Shown here in pieces: positions 47,116 to 60,720 of a stretch of DNA of 64,000 bases. This DNA is from Boswellia sacra (taxonomy: Eukaryota > Streptophyta > Magnoliopsida > Sapindales > Burseraceae). The translations under genes and the position numbers were made by a program. The notes below the pieces were generated by a model, which saw nothing but the letters and a program-made list of their open reading frames with translations, ran no database searches and was not told where the DNA came from. The stretch's first letter is position 1, and the number at the start of each line of letters is the position of its first letter. The DNA lies in assembly GCA_013180625.2 (NCBI GenBank), contig SNVD02011423.1, positions 186,001-250,000 on the forward strand. The letters run 5' to 3'.

Positions 47116-50100
47116 GTCTGACTTTGAGAACATATTATATTGTCGTTGCTTACTAGTTTTATTTTCCACTTCTCCTCGTGTATTGTTGCGTTTGTAGAAT
47201 TTCCTCCCTCGCTCCACTTCTTTAAAATGTTCTTTCTCCGAAGTGTGTTCTAAGGCTTACAGTTACAGGAAAGTTTCAACTAGTTCTGAGTGTAAATATA
47301 TATTTTTAATTTGTTTTATAGAGGCTAAAGAAAACGAGCACTTAGTGATCTGTACATGTTTTATTACAGAAATCTTGAGCTATCTTCTCTCTGTCTGTCT
47401 CCGACGGACATTGATTGAAACTTTTTGTGTGTATATATGATTTCAATTAGCTCCAATACTACATACACTTGAGACAGAAAATATTGAAAAGAAAAATATG
47501 AATTTACAATCACATTAGTGATCTTTGAACAATAATCGTCCGTCGTTTCCATTAAAGGGAACGTAAGGGAATGAAATTTTCAAGTATACAACTTCTTCAA
47601 CTCTAGCTGAGACACACACGCCCTTTTGTTTCCTTTGGCGTTGTGCAGGGCGGGAAGGGGTTGCTCATTCCCATCCATATTGACAAAGCCAAAATCAATT
47701 TGTGGACTCATATTGCCATCACAAATCCAATGAAAGCGATTTTTTCAATATCAAAATGTAATGATTAAATATTAAAGGAGATATCTTGAAAGTCCCTTGT
47801 GGCTTAAAGTCATTAGTTAAGATAGCTATACAGACGCCAACGCATGGCATGAGGCGTGATCATGTTATAAGCTTTTAACAGGGATATCAAAAGATGACAA
47901 ATTATGGGGAATTACTTTTGCACGGTCATTCTTTGAGATAATTACAGTCCGCTCTAAGAATGTTTCTCTTGTTTTGTATTTTATCCCGTGAGTTGTCACC
48001 TCTTCTCCCCCTTTCATTTTCTCAATCTACCCACGGCCGGATCTATTTGGTGGCCAGGGAGGGCCCCGGTCCCTGCAAAATTTGAAAATTCCAGGGATTC
48101 CTTCCATTGTCAAACTAATCTTAACCTCAACTATTAATTTTTGCTCCATTGGCCCCTTCAGCTTCTGACATTCTTCAACTGGCCCCTCCTAATGTTTGAG
48201 TCTGGATCCACCCCCGATATTATCTACCTATAATAATTTATCGCAAACAGTAAATAATATATAGGCATATAAATGTACTTTTTTTTTTCAAACTTGTATG
48301 TCTCATGACAATTTATAACATTATGTATATATATTGTAAATATTTTTCAATTTTGATTTTAGTCAAAAGAGCAATGTTATACTAGTAAATTTTTTATATA
48401 CACTTAACTTTATAAATTAATATAATGTTATTACATGATTACCAAATCACTAACCTTAGTTAATGAGTTTATTATATCAATTTATAAAATAAAATTTATG
48501 GATAAAATTCTTAAATGTAATATTATTTTAGTGGAAACCTAGAGATGGTAATTAACCCATTTCTTTTGAGGATCTCAAACAGCATCCTCAGAAAGGTGAA
48601 GTGACAAGTCCATTACAACAATTCTAATGGTATTGCGGTGATGTTAATCGCAGGTGCGGACACCTTTTGAGATGGCAATTTCAAAGTTGTGCTCTTTCGT
48701 GATCTTGGGCTGCTTTCGATTTTTGGAGTTGCGTACACTACATTTAAACGACGGTTAAATGGTCCATTTTCATCTTTATTTCTTCTCAATGTCTATGATG
48801 AGACTGCCCCACCGAATGCCCTGCTCTTTCCATCAAACTTTTGTAAACTTTCCCATTCTTAGAAAAAGATAAAAAGCGTTTCCATTCCATTAAATTTCAC
48901 CTAGTGTTAAAATACGAATATACGTCAAATAACTTAGCTAATGAGATAAAACTTGAAATCTCTTTTATTTTACACACACAAGGCATTTTCTCTCTATTCA
49001 TGAGTCGGTCATTGAAATCAAATCCAGTTTCATTCTGGGAAAGACAGTAAAAATAGATTGAAGTCTATATGGGATCGAGTAAATGTATGCTGTTAGACTC
49101 TAAATAGGTTAATGTATCTGGAAAATAAGTAACATCAAACCTTTCAGAAACAGCTGAATGCAAGGTTAATTTGTGCAAAATATGGCCGCTTTGCCCATAT
49201 CGTGTCGCATGCGGATGGAAGTTTTTTGCACGCAAATCCATCACTTATACTCTATTTAACTTATTCAATAAATTAAAACACACATGACATGCAAGCAAAT
49301 AATAAGCGTAATATTTTTATAGAGATGTATTGGTTTCATGCCCTAAAAATTATCTATACCAGTATAAGATCAAACTCTTAAGGGACTTAACCAGATCATG
49401 ATATATACATACATATATTAGACGATTACGACCCTCTTGACCAACTTTACAAATATGGAAATAACAAAGTTCGAAAAAGATACATATAGCTAAACTTGGA
49501 TATCTAGTGATCTCTACACCTAACTAACCTTTAAAAAAACTATAAATGGAAACTTTGACATGCAAGGAGATCTAGAAAATACTAGAAACAGAAAACGGAT
49601 AAGAAGAAAGCAGAAGAAGAAGAAGAAGAAGAAGAAGATAAGAGGAGGCTTGCTATGAAATGAAATGTAATGCAACGCTTTATATGTAACGAGGGTTTTA
49701 TAGAGGATGAAAGGTGAAGGTGGAGTTACCTGGCTAGGGTTTGGGGTAACGCGGGCAGGTTGGTAGCTGAATTGGGGCAGTCTTGGTTTGGTCGCCCAAT
49801 TAGTAAATTAATGCAAGTTGCTCTGCAAGTTGGTTGAGCTTGAACTTGATTTTTGGGTTGAGTTTGAGCTTCTGTTTAAGTTTTGACTATGGTTGTGACG
49901 TGGAAGTGAAGTTGATATAGCGAGTTAGTAACACCGAGTATATATTTGGGATCCGGCAAGCAGAGATGATGAAAGTGGGCAACGACAGCATCTCATAATG
50001 CGGGTTGGAACGTTACAGAACAATCTGGTTTTACTTTAGAAACATGTTTTACATATTCGAGACTACTGAAGATTATGTATCGACACCAAAATTAGAATAA

Positions 50101-51477
50101 CGTTATGCTTTTTTTGGTTAAATGCCAGACTATACTATATCTAGAAAACGATATATATATAATTTATTAATATTTTCAATGATATGATATTCATGGCAAC
50201 TGTTATATCATTTATTATGTTACTGATAATCAATATGATAAGTATAAATATCAAATCACTTTGTATTCTATCACTTCATATATAAACGAATTAAGGTTGC
50301 AAAAATCAGGGGTAAATTTTGCTATAAACGTTCTCTTTATTCATGTATTTACCCCAAGAAATTAAAAAAAAAAAAAGGGTATGAAATTCATTTGTGATGA
50401 GTGCATGGGCGCTAGGAATTTGTGTCCTCTAAGAAACGAGGTTACGTTACAATGCACCTAAATTTATTTTATTTTTATGAAAAAATTAACTAAAAAAAGA
50501 AAAAGAAAATCAATGAAGCTTTTCATATTTCAAACTTTTGTTTTCTAACATTACGGCATTACCTACTTTTTTCGTGCATTTTCTCCCCTTGTTTTATTTT
50601 TTTTTTCTTTCTTTTCTTTTTTTAGAATGACAATTGATATATTCAATGCATCCTATGCATTGTAGTCAAATCCTTAAAAACATGATGCCAATTATTATAC
50701 ATGTTTCGAGCAAATATTCCAAAATATGAGTGCCAGAATTGCAGGCTTATACTCGGAATAGAAGAACCCAAATCATTCTCATGGGATTGGAAACCTAAAA
50801 GCTGCCATTCGGAGGAGAATTAAACATCCATCTTTTCTAGACTTATTGCACCCAATCTCATTCACAATGGCAAGTTGAGAATGCAATACCATTGCTTTAT
50901 CTTCATTGTTACATTAGTCCCGCGTAAGAAATAATTCCAATTACAGAATGACTTTTACATGATCTTCCGAGCGCAGCTTCTATTTATCAGATAATAATCG
51001 AACATACAAATGCATGCATTCACTAAACAAATCGTAACTAGCAACCCGCCCTGCTATGCGAACTGGAAGGGCGGCGCACGGGCAAAGGCTAAGCAGAGTC
51101 AGAGCAAGGCAATGAACATTCGAAGAGATTCAACGTCGTGTAAGTTCCATTACTTCCAAATAAGCTCATCTGTTTTTACAGGAAAATGTGTCATGAGTAG
51201 ATTCGGTACAACAATCAACCACTGGGTATGACAGGTTCAACTTCTACAGGAAGAACCAGCTTGAATGCCAAATGCCACCAAGGAAAAGTGACTTTGCCTC
51301 TATTTACAACAAAATTAAGACCCTTTCTCGCCTAAAAGACTAAATCTTTTGCCAGATAACCATGATATGCCTGCTACTACCTAGTAAACTTCAGGACATA
51401 TCGTAGTATACACAGCTGTGACTAAAATGTTCTATTAAGTACAAAAGAATCAAGAGAACAGATTAAACCTACGATAT
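47116..51477. other. Gene-poor region downstream of the RLP
   Basis: 3' flank of the RLP, then AT-rich DNA. 48030-48220 is GC-richer and has inverted GGATCT/GGATCC ends, like a dispersed repeat fragment. A (GAA)n microsatellite lies at 49606-49637, and a moderately GC-rich stretch follows at 49690-49960. 50870-51470 may include the MORC-like 3' UTR. I saw no coding gene on either strand. Confidence 0.5.
49606..49637. repeat. (GAA)n microsatellite
   Basis: About eight to nine uninterrupted AGA/GAA units in gene-poor DNA. Confidence 0.85.
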
Positions 51478-54400
51478 TTACATCTTCTTTTCCTCTTTTA
51501 TGGCATCCAATGCTTGTAACTCTGCCAACAGTCTATCATATTCACGTTTAAACTCTCCAATTTCACTTGTAAGCTTTGTCACCTGCATACATATGAGCAA
51601 TCATTTCTTAGTTCAGATAGAATTAGTCAAATATTTTGTTGCTTGTTATAGTTCAAGTAATGGATTTGCATGTACGGAATGGTTACTCATGTTGCATAAG
51701 ATCACCTTGTGATTAAGTTCTTGCCTCCTCTTATCGTATTCCAAGCATCTGAAAGTAAATAAATAAATAAAATTAAGAAAAAGAATGCAGTTGAATGCAG
51801 TTAATATGATGCCTAATACGGTTAAGTTCTTCTACGTGGGCTGCAAGGCCAAGCATAAAACAGTTTCGGCTCCTAAAAAGCATTCGGAGAACAGTTAACA
51901 AAATAATCATGATACAAGCGTATGAATACAATTCTACCTTTGAAGAACACTATACATTCTAAGACATCAAGTTAAAATGCAGATAACAACATACAACTGC
52001 AGTTCTCATATACTCACTTAGCATGGAGCTTCTTGTTTTCTTGCATCAAGTTTATGGCTTCTTGATCTCTCAACTGATTGCTAGTAGTAATGACAGGCTA
52101 CAAAAGAGAAATGTATCAAATCCCAATTCATAAATGCATTGCAGAAGATAAAAATCACAAACATAATGCTACTTCCTTAAGATGACAATTTACAGATACT
52201 TGCTATTAACGACGGTAATAAGCAGGAAAGCCAGAAGATACAAACAAGCATCGAAAGTATTAAGCCACCTAGAGATTAAAATTCTAACTCTAAATTAACA
52301 CAAGGGGGTATGTCACTTGTCCCCATTGCTTGATATGTCATCAAATTAAATGATAAAGGGAAGGCATATAAACACAAAAGACTAATAATAGTTTTTCTTG
52401 CCACATAAAGTTAGCTAGGATGAAATTGAATAATAATTTCAGAGAGATGCTTTAGAATAAAGGTTTCAACTCAAAAGTTCCCAACACATACCTCGGTTTC
52501 CAAACAGTGCCCACCATCACTCTTGCCGGTCCCTTTACCAATGTGCTTTTTAACATTTTCAAATTCCAACTCTCTGCGTTCCTTCCTCTTATGTGATCCT
52601 GTTGAAGCACAAGACACCATATCTTTAATATAAAACTTGGTAATTTATTTTTTTATAGGAAACTGAAAATAAATATGGAAGAAGAGTGGTATTTATGAAG
52701 AATGAATAAACACGTTTCTAGTAATAAACCAGTTTAGATTCGTTCAAGCATTTTACCATGTTTGGTTGTCACTTGAGGGTAGGGTATTGATTGCCCTGCA
52801 TTTCCAACTAATGTGTGGGAGGGATTAAGGGATTGGCAAGCTGCAGCTACAGGTGATGCTTCTGTGCCACCAACAGGAGCTGAACTTTGATTTAACACAA
52901 CAGGTTGAATACCTTTGAGTGGTGTAGAATGAGATGAAATCTGTGGTGAATTCGATGCTCGAGGCTTTTTATAGGGACGGTATCCAATCAATGTACAATG
53001 ATAATCCCTGCCAAAACATTTACTCACATAATTCTTCTTATAGATGGAACTCAAAACTATCTCACCCACTAACAAAGAAGATTAACTTCAAAGTAAACAG
53101 CATATATACACAACTAAAGCACCGGATGGATCAAACCAGATATGACATCTTTATCGCAAGAAAATGTCCCTAAGAGAACCAAAAAATACAATAGTGGCTC
53201 GAAGAGACAATTTTTTATTATTATATTTTTAAAGAGTAAACAACAGAACTTTCATTAGAAAGAAAAGAGTAACATAAAAGTGAACAAGATGTGCACAAAA
53301 AGATCTAATTAATGGATCATAAAAAATATCAAAACAGTATAAGCTGAACAACTCAAGAGGAGAATGTATAGTCGATAAAATCTAGAGTCAACAACCGAAG
53401 TTAACCTATAACTCCTTCCCAATTTAATTGTATAAAGAAAAAGGGAGTATCAAGCTTTCGAGAGCAAAGCCCAAACAAAAGATAGAAGATGTAATATAAA
53501 AGTGAAAAAGATGTGCACAAAAGGATCTAATTAATGGATCATAAAAAATATCAAAACAGTATAAGCTGAACAACTCAAGAGGAGAATGTATAGTCGATAA
53601 AATCTAGAGTCAACAGCCGAAGTTAATGTATAACTCCTTCCCAATTTAATTGTATAAAGAAAAAGGAAGTATCAAGCTTTTGAGAGCAAAGCCCAAACAA
53701 AAGATAGAAGATGAAATCTTTTCCACAAAATGTTAATATCTTCCTTGTGACTATTTCAAAAATCCTTCTATTACTTTCTTGTTACCCACAAAAGTGCCCA
53801 AAACAGAACAATTCCATAAAGTTTCCAAGAGAAGGTAAAAGTGCAGGATCAAGAAATGAGCTCAGAGGGAGGAATTCAACAAATTCTACCCAAACTAAAC
53901 CCTTAGTTCAGAAATTCAATGAAGCTTACCAGTATTCCCACGTCATTTCTTTTAACCGAGTTTCAAGCTTTTGAAAAAGTGAAGTTCTCTCAAAGTCTTG
54001 TTTGTTATGAGTTGGCTCAATAAAATTTGCTTCCAGAACACCTAAAATAATAACAATAAACCTTCTAACACGTGTTAACTAGAAATTTGAACGGACAAGG
54101 CTACTTAAAAATAGGGCAAAACAAATGATTTGCTGTAACAGTTCTCACCAACTACTCCTCTTCCCCTACTGTTTGAAGTATAGCTGACAACCTGCCAATA
54201 TGGCTGCAAGAAGACACCAAAATGGCACTTTAAGATCTGACTCACATAGAAAAATAAAATAATACAGATCACAGTAAAAATTTGCAAGGATACAACTCTA
54301 ATGAGGTCTTTGTACGCAGGTGCAATCACAAGTGTGAAAGCGTTGAGAGAGAGAGAGAGAGAGAGAGAGGATGCCGCTTATAAATATTCATACAAATTTT

Positions 54401-57400
54401 AATATCTTGAAAACAAATGATAATTCCTTCATATATTAAAAAGAAAAAGAGAAAAAAAAAAACACTCAGCCAAGACTTCTGATTGAAGAAGAATGATTTC
54501 TTTCCATCACATGATTTCATTAGGCAAGCAGCACTTCTATCATCAACCAAAAAAGTAGCACTTTTAAGAACTGACTAGAAGATGACATCAATTTCATCTG
54601 AAATTTACGTCTCCAAACTGAGTTGTAGCCAACAACCACAGAAGTTGTAAGAAATTCAAACTTAGAAAAGTGGAACTAACAAAAACAATATAATGAAAAT
54701 ACTCCTGACTAGTCTAAAGTTGCTAAAATATGGAACAATCTTCATATATTAGTTCATAAAAAGGATTTGAAAAAATAAATAAATAAATACTAACATCATT
54801 ACAAACTTCAAGCAAAGGATAATAAGCATCTCTGAACAAAAGACAGATACCAAGATTAGACGGTTCTTATGGTAGACATTGAAGCCATGAATGTTAACAT
54901 GTGGAGCTTCTTTTAGAAACCCGATTGTAGTTATAACTGTACCCTGTATAATCAAACCAGAGAAGAGCAATGTGAATGATTATGATTGTAAAATACAATT
55001 AAATATACACAAACATGGGAAAACACGGTAACAAACAATAAAAAGTTAGCAATAATTTAGTACAACCTCCACACATCCACCACTTTGGGGTCTATACAGG
55101 ATAAATTCAGGAAACTTGAGATCATTAGCAATATTATGATGCTCAACAGGGCAGCCACGCAATATTATGCTGAAAGTTTCAGGAACCCGCAAGTACAAGA
55201 TGGACACATATGCCTGTGAAGTAAGAGACAACTAAATTTAGTAACACATGAGTATATTTGTAAATGAATATTCAAAGTCAGGTTCTCTTCTGAAGACTTA
55301 CACGGAGAGAATATTGGAGGCGTTTAGCAATGTGCTGTTCATTTACTGACCTCCAACCAACCTTTGCATCATTTTCCCTTATATCTCCCCCACTAATTTG
55401 AATATCCTGAAATCACAAAACAACATGAACACACTTAATCAGAAATGAAAGCATGCTACATTTTGAAATGAAAGGAATATGGAAGGAACGTCAACCTCAG
55501 GATCTGAATCAAAGTCTAGCTCCATTCTTCCCTCATCACTGAACCATAAGTTATAGATGATAAGTTTTGTGCCATGAGACCCAATGTCATCAAACTGCAG
55601 TCATATTGAGAGAGAGGGTGAGGGGGAAAGGAAAATTATCAAGAGAAGCTTAAAGACTATAAATTTAGCAAAAAACATCACTTGAGCTTTATCATACCAC
55701 AATCTAAATGCGTTGGAGACATAACTTGGTCATTCTGTTGCTAATGAAAGCAACTTCCTTCTAAAACTTCTTCAATAAGTTTCAATAACTTATTAAGTTC
55801 TCAAAATACGCCCTCTATTCTTTGACTTCACAAATCAATTGCCCCACCAATGGGACCTCATTTGGAGAATTTATTTTATTTTATACTATTTTTCGAATCA
55901 AGATATTTACTTATGATCAAAACGGACAAAGAACAACACAAACAGAGAACAGCAAAGGTTTGCAGCAGCAATTCACATATTTTTAACTGCCTCATTTAAT
56001 TGGAAGCAATCTACACCATCACATGCTTCAAAGCTGATTTTGTTGGACTTGTTACATCTTTTTCGACAATGGGACCATAATCATCCAACATTAAACATAA
56101 AGGAAGGAACATATTATCCTCAACCATGCCCCTCTCAAAAGAGGAGGCAGAAGGGAAAACAGAAAGAAATTCTCAATTGACATAAATATGATTCAAATTG
56201 GGGGTTCCCTAGGAGAAGAGGCTGTTAGATCTAAAAATGCAGAGAAAAATAATGTAAGAATCATTTACATGAAATCGATGTAGAGAAATTCTTAAATAGA
56301 AATGCAATGAAAAACCAATAAAGATTGTTATTGAGAAAACCAGTACATGTGTTTTTTGGTGTAGAATGCACCATTATTGAAGCTAATCTATGATAGACCA
56401 AATAAATCCGATAAATTTTATACATGTTAATCTGGTGTGAACAACATACATGAGGAGAACACCAATGCCAAGAAAGGAAGAATCAAATCATTATATTAAA
56501 AAAATAATAATTGAAAAGAAAAAACTGTGTCAGCTTACTTGTTTCAGAAGCTCTGCTTCTGATGAGAAAGGAGACCAACGTGTCAGCAAGGAAAGATTTG
56601 TCTTAAAATGTTCTTTATCATGCAATATGTTCAATGCGCCAGTAGAAGTGTTAATCTCGTAATTCACCTGCAATCGACATAAGATTAAGGAGGTATTGAA
56701 AACGAGATACTAAAATAGAAAAAGGAGACTCACCATAGGTACTACTATTCTGTCATGGCCTGTCTGTGTCAAGAATGTATAAGAGAGGAGACCAATGCTT
56801 TGAGCGAAGGTTTTGCTAAAAGAATAAACTAATAAGATGAAAAGTTCAAATAGGCAACTTAAAATTCCAGAAAAACTAAATGACTAAACAGAGAACTGCC
56901 AAACAATTAAAGGATCATAAAAATGAATAAATTATAGACGTCCAAAACAATAAAACAGTCGGAATATATTCCATAATCCATGCAAGCAAACACTGCATAA
57001 TAGAGAAAGCATGTGATAATCATCTGTTGTAGCTAGAATCATCCCTCATTTTATCCAAAAAAACCTAAATAGCCTGATCTCATCTCTCACTTTGTTCCAA
57101 AAAAAAAGTGAGATAATTATCCAATGGGTGATTCTCAATGTCAATCATACGATACCCTCAAACTTTATCAGATGATATTATTGTTTAAGTTGTACAAGTT
57201 TAACTGAAAATAACATGTTTATTGTACACTTTTAAGAGAAGAACTCCTCGAAATTGGGGAGGGGGAACAGGTAATCATGTGATTAGGTTTACAAAATAAA
57301 AGACTTTCAATAAATATTAATAAACTGTAACAGAAATCTGTCATTAAAAGACCTATGATATGATTACATTAATTGGTCTAACAGATGCTGAGTGTGACTG

Positions 57401-59381
57401 CTAATGGCCTGTTTTCTCTTAAGCAAAATGACAATACTAAGGATTGAAATGCCCGAGGTGGCAAAACTATTATAAGATTGAAGTTAAACCTATTCTCTAC
57501 ATGACGGCTGAAGACAATAACATCTGCACCAAGTCTCATAGAGCTGGTCTTAAAGCCATTGCCATCTGTAAAGTCACAATTCAAGCTGTAAGTATGAAAC
57601 AAGAGAACAATCAAAACCAAAACAAAAAGTGAAAAAACAAGAAAATATGACAAGTACATTGTCCAATTGACAATTTTGATTTTTTATCAGAAAATCCAAA
57701 ACTCATGCAACGCCGCATCGCTTCAGGGTCCATTCCACCTCCATCATCTAGTTATGCAGCATCATGTATGAAAATACGACAGTTAGCTAGTGCACCTCCC
57801 ATAGAGAGTATGATGATACAAAAATTCAATCCATAGTAAAGATTGTATTTTCAGGGTTCCTGAAGTTCAATGCAAAATACCTTGAATTAACAATGCAGGG
57901 CTTCCATTCCTTGGATTAGTGGTCTTATCTACAATGACAAAAGTGGCTCCATTTTGGATCTATCCAATAAAGAAAAAAAGTGGATGTGAAGTGCAAAACA
58001 TGAAGAAGTCATGGTATGATAGTTTAATACAAAAGGTGATAGAGATCCGAATGACTGATACTCCAACAATGCTATGGACATAAAAATAAACCTGGCTAGA
58101 AACATTCATCCTTTGAGTTTTGAAGATATTGGTACTTATTTTTTATAAGAATATGTAAACGAAATGTGCAAATAATTAAAGTGCTCTCAAGTTTAATCTA
58201 CTCAAGCAGAAGCACATAATTCAAATAAACTTCCAGCATCCTTGCTGCCAGCCATTTAAATTAATCTACATTGTTTGTCTGCAAACAGAATAGAGCCAAT
58301 AAAATAATAACTAAACTAAAATTGAGAGCAACTGATTTTTTTTTCTTTTTCAAAAAAGAGATTTGTCCCTGAAAAGTTATTAGCAAAAAATAGATTGATA
58401 CTGTAAATCAAATTATTTGCAACGACATACTCCAACGTGACTCTGATACAACATCATACAAACCAAAATAACAAAATGAAGAGTGTAACAAGTCAAATTG
58501 AAAATCACCTCATCAACTGCATTGTCAAGCAGCTCAGCAACAGCTGCAAACAGGAGTGAACAAGTCAAAATCATAGTATTTATAAAGAATATCATGTTGA
58601 ATTCGTAAGAGGAAAAAAAAAAAACTATACTAGCTGGCATACCGCCAAAGGCCCACTTGTGTGAAGTAGCATTTGAATGAAGGAACATAGGGTGGACATG
58701 TAAAAAATTTTTGCCATCTGTTATCCCAAAAAGGAAATGTCAGGGACAATAAATAAGGCACAGCCACTTTTACAATTACACGTTCCTCTAATTGTTTATC
58801 AAGCAATCATCCAACAGAAAGATCTAAGCTGGAAAAAAAGGCAGAGCCAGAAATTTTTATGTATAACATTTAGCGCATTTTTAGCAGTCCATTAGACAAT
58901 CTATCAGAACCCACTAAACAGACGATCATGTAATTTAAGCAAAAGAGTAAGTAAACCACCAAATGCAGTTCCCCTAAGCATCGATAAAAATTACTGATGG
59001 TTGCATACTTTGAAGTGTGACCTTGGAACCAGGCCCATCCTCATAGTTCCCAGCTTTCCAGAATTGACGACAAAGTGGTGCTGGACATATAGTTGACAAA
59101 GAAGAGATGCCTGTGTCATCAACTGGTGACTGGCCTTGCTCCAATACGCTATTGCTACTTTGGCCTGCACTTAAAGCATTGGAACTTCTATTTTCCTCAG
59201 ATTCCTGTCCTCTAGGCTGCATATTGAACTTCAGATTCTCAGATGGGTTAGCTTTATGGTTGTATTTCTGTAGGTGTATGCTCCCAACAGAATCTGGCTC
59301 CAACTTTATAACTTTTACATCTGCCGCCGGTCCAGATTCATCATCACTACACAAGTCCACAACATCTCTACAGCTCATCAT
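51478..59381 (-). CDS. MORC6: MORC6-like GHKL ATPase (MORC family)
   Basis: Nineteen coding exons on the minus strand give 711 aa: 59381-59009, 58717-58643, 58543-58509, 57959-57881, 57747-57658, 57565-57490, 56815-56734, 56667-56539, 55594-55496, 55406-55302, 55213-55067, 54943-54851, 54203-54149, 54041-53930, 53007-52757, 52598-52492, 52097-52018, 51748-51706 and 51582-51478. The GHKL ATPase shows its N box (VAELLDNAVDE, about 151-161), DDGGGMDPE (about 188-196) and the lid YGNGFKTSSMRLG (about 218-230). A MORC S5-like part follows (SIGLLSYTFLTQTGHDRIVV, HGTKLIIYNLW, FWQ-like YWQVVSYTSNSRGRGVVG). A C-terminal coiled coil ends the protein (LMQENKKLHAK, EFKREYDRLLAELQALD). The segment LCRQFWKAGNYEDG points to Arabidopsis MORC6/DMS11, which with MORC1/2 compacts chromatin and silences transposons downstream of RNA-directed DNA methylation; MORC proteins also affect immunity. 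No CW zinc finger is present, as in plants generally. Confidence 0.9.
53269..53712. repeat. 222-bp tandem duplication inside a MORC6-like intron
   Basis: Two head-to-tail copies, 53269-53490 and 53491-53712, share GATGTGCACAAAARGATCTA, AACTCAAGAGGAGAATGTAT and the ending AAGCCCAAACAAAAGATAGA, with only a handful of differences. The period is 222 bp. Both copies lie in the intron 53008-53929 and leave the splice sites intact. Confidence 0.92.
54345..54369. repeat. (GA)n microsatellite in a MORC6-like intron
   Basis: An uninterrupted run of about 12 GA units in the intron between 54204 and 54850. Confidence 0.85.
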
Positions 59382-59386
59382 GATCA

Positions 59387-60720
59387 CTGTAAAAGAAATT
59401 ACACAAATGCCACCATGAACATGTTAAACAAGAAAAGGTGGCATGGTAACCAAATAGGTGACCCCAAGAGGATTAGAATCCTTTTCCTCAATGATAGGCC
59501 AATGGCCGCTTATCACTACACCCAACCCTTGGGTTTCAGGCCATATCCTTAGGTCACAAACCACCAACAACATAAATATTATCAAGTTTAGACTTCATAA
59601 TATCCCTTTCATTTTGGCTTCATATACCCTTAAGTTGCAAGTCAACTTCAATATTATCTATTACACTTCCATATGCAATGATATAGATATTATCTGCTTT
59701 GGACTTCAAACATCATCTTGTAAACCCAAACACAACAATATAGATATCACCTGCTTTGAACTTCATGTATGCATCTTTCACCTTCATGATTTCCTTTTGG
59801 AATTTACAAAAGGTGTTTGACTTAAAATGCGTCTATTTATTTGAAAGCAAGGCAATTATAGAAAAACAAAAGAGAGTAGTTTACCAGTAATATGAAATAG
59901 ATGAATAGTTTTCCAACTCTATTATTTGCACTTTGTCCTTAAATCATATATTTTCTTCGTCATAAGTTTCTTGACTATTAAGATAATTAAATCCAAAATA
60001 ATCTATAGTTTAAATTTCACAAGTTTCTTGATAATAAATATTTTTATTAAATAAAATTGAAGAATAATTTTAAAAAACAAGGAAATGGTCTAGAGATCTC
60101 ATGAAATTTATTTAAAAAAATTTGATAGTATGAGAGATTAATATCATGAGGAGTCCAAAAATGCGACTTAAAATTCAAAGCCAAGTTCCAAAAACGCAAA
60201 TGCCCCAAATTCCAGCCATAACTGAGTGAATGCTGAGAGGCATTAGCGCCTTAAACCAAAATTACAAAGTCAGCAGTAAAAGGGAACAAACTGAATGCGA
60301 CCACAAATTACTGGTTACAGCAACCAATGTACACAGAAAACAGCGGAGCCCAATGAGTTACAATAACAGACATGCAAGGAATTATTCAAAAACATAGACA
60401 ACCATGCAAATCATGAAATTATGAACTAAAAACAAGAGAAAACTTAGCTTTAAAAACAATGTTTACCTCCTCAAAGGGGGTGTCTAAGATATCTTTGTTT
60501 ATATGAGATTGAATAATTCCAAGATATCCAACTGCCACCAAAACCCTTTGAATTTCTTGAGCTGCATTTACAGATTACAATACCATGAAATTCTCAAACC
60601 CAACCAGACAAACCAAAGTGAGACTAACAAATGAATTTTGTTTCCATATCTTTTTTCTTCCTCCTTTTCTCCTTCATGTGATTATGAAAAGGTTGAAACC
60701 CTACCTCTGCTCTGCAACAC
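59387..60720 (-). other. MORC6-like 5' UTR intron and leader
   Basis: A good acceptor (TTTTACAG, minus strand, AG at 59388-59387) lies five bases before the first ATG at 59381, and a donor GAG|GTAAAC lies at 60467/60466, so a leader intron of about 1.08 kb is inferred. The leader exon would extend from 60467 to an undetermined start before about 60720. A SINE-like segment sits inside this intron. Confidence 0.5.
59450..59552 (-). mobile_element. Possible tRNA-derived (SINE-like) fragment
   Basis: On the minus strand, TAGTGATAAGCGG (59518-59506) resembles a tRNA A box and GGATTCTAATCC (59481-59470) resembles a B box (GGTTCGANTCC) at a spacing of 24 nt between boxes. No folded tRNA can be drawn, so a degenerate SINE head is more likely than a tRNA gene. 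No poly(A) end or target duplication was found. Confidence 0.3.

Noticed and set aside
47116..47600. A missing kinase domain downstream of the RLP
   Set aside because: No frame in this stretch shows kinase motifs (Gly loop, HRD or DFG), so the RLP is not simply a frameshifted receptor kinase.
48030..48220. A GC-richer stretch with inverted GGATCT/GGATCC ends
   Set aside because: It resembles a dispersed plant repeat, but no target duplication or full-length inverted repeat could be established, so no element is called.
59450..59552. A functional tRNA gene
   Set aside because: Box-like words are present, but no cloverleaf, anticodon stem or acceptor stem can be formed; recorded only as a SINE-like fragment.
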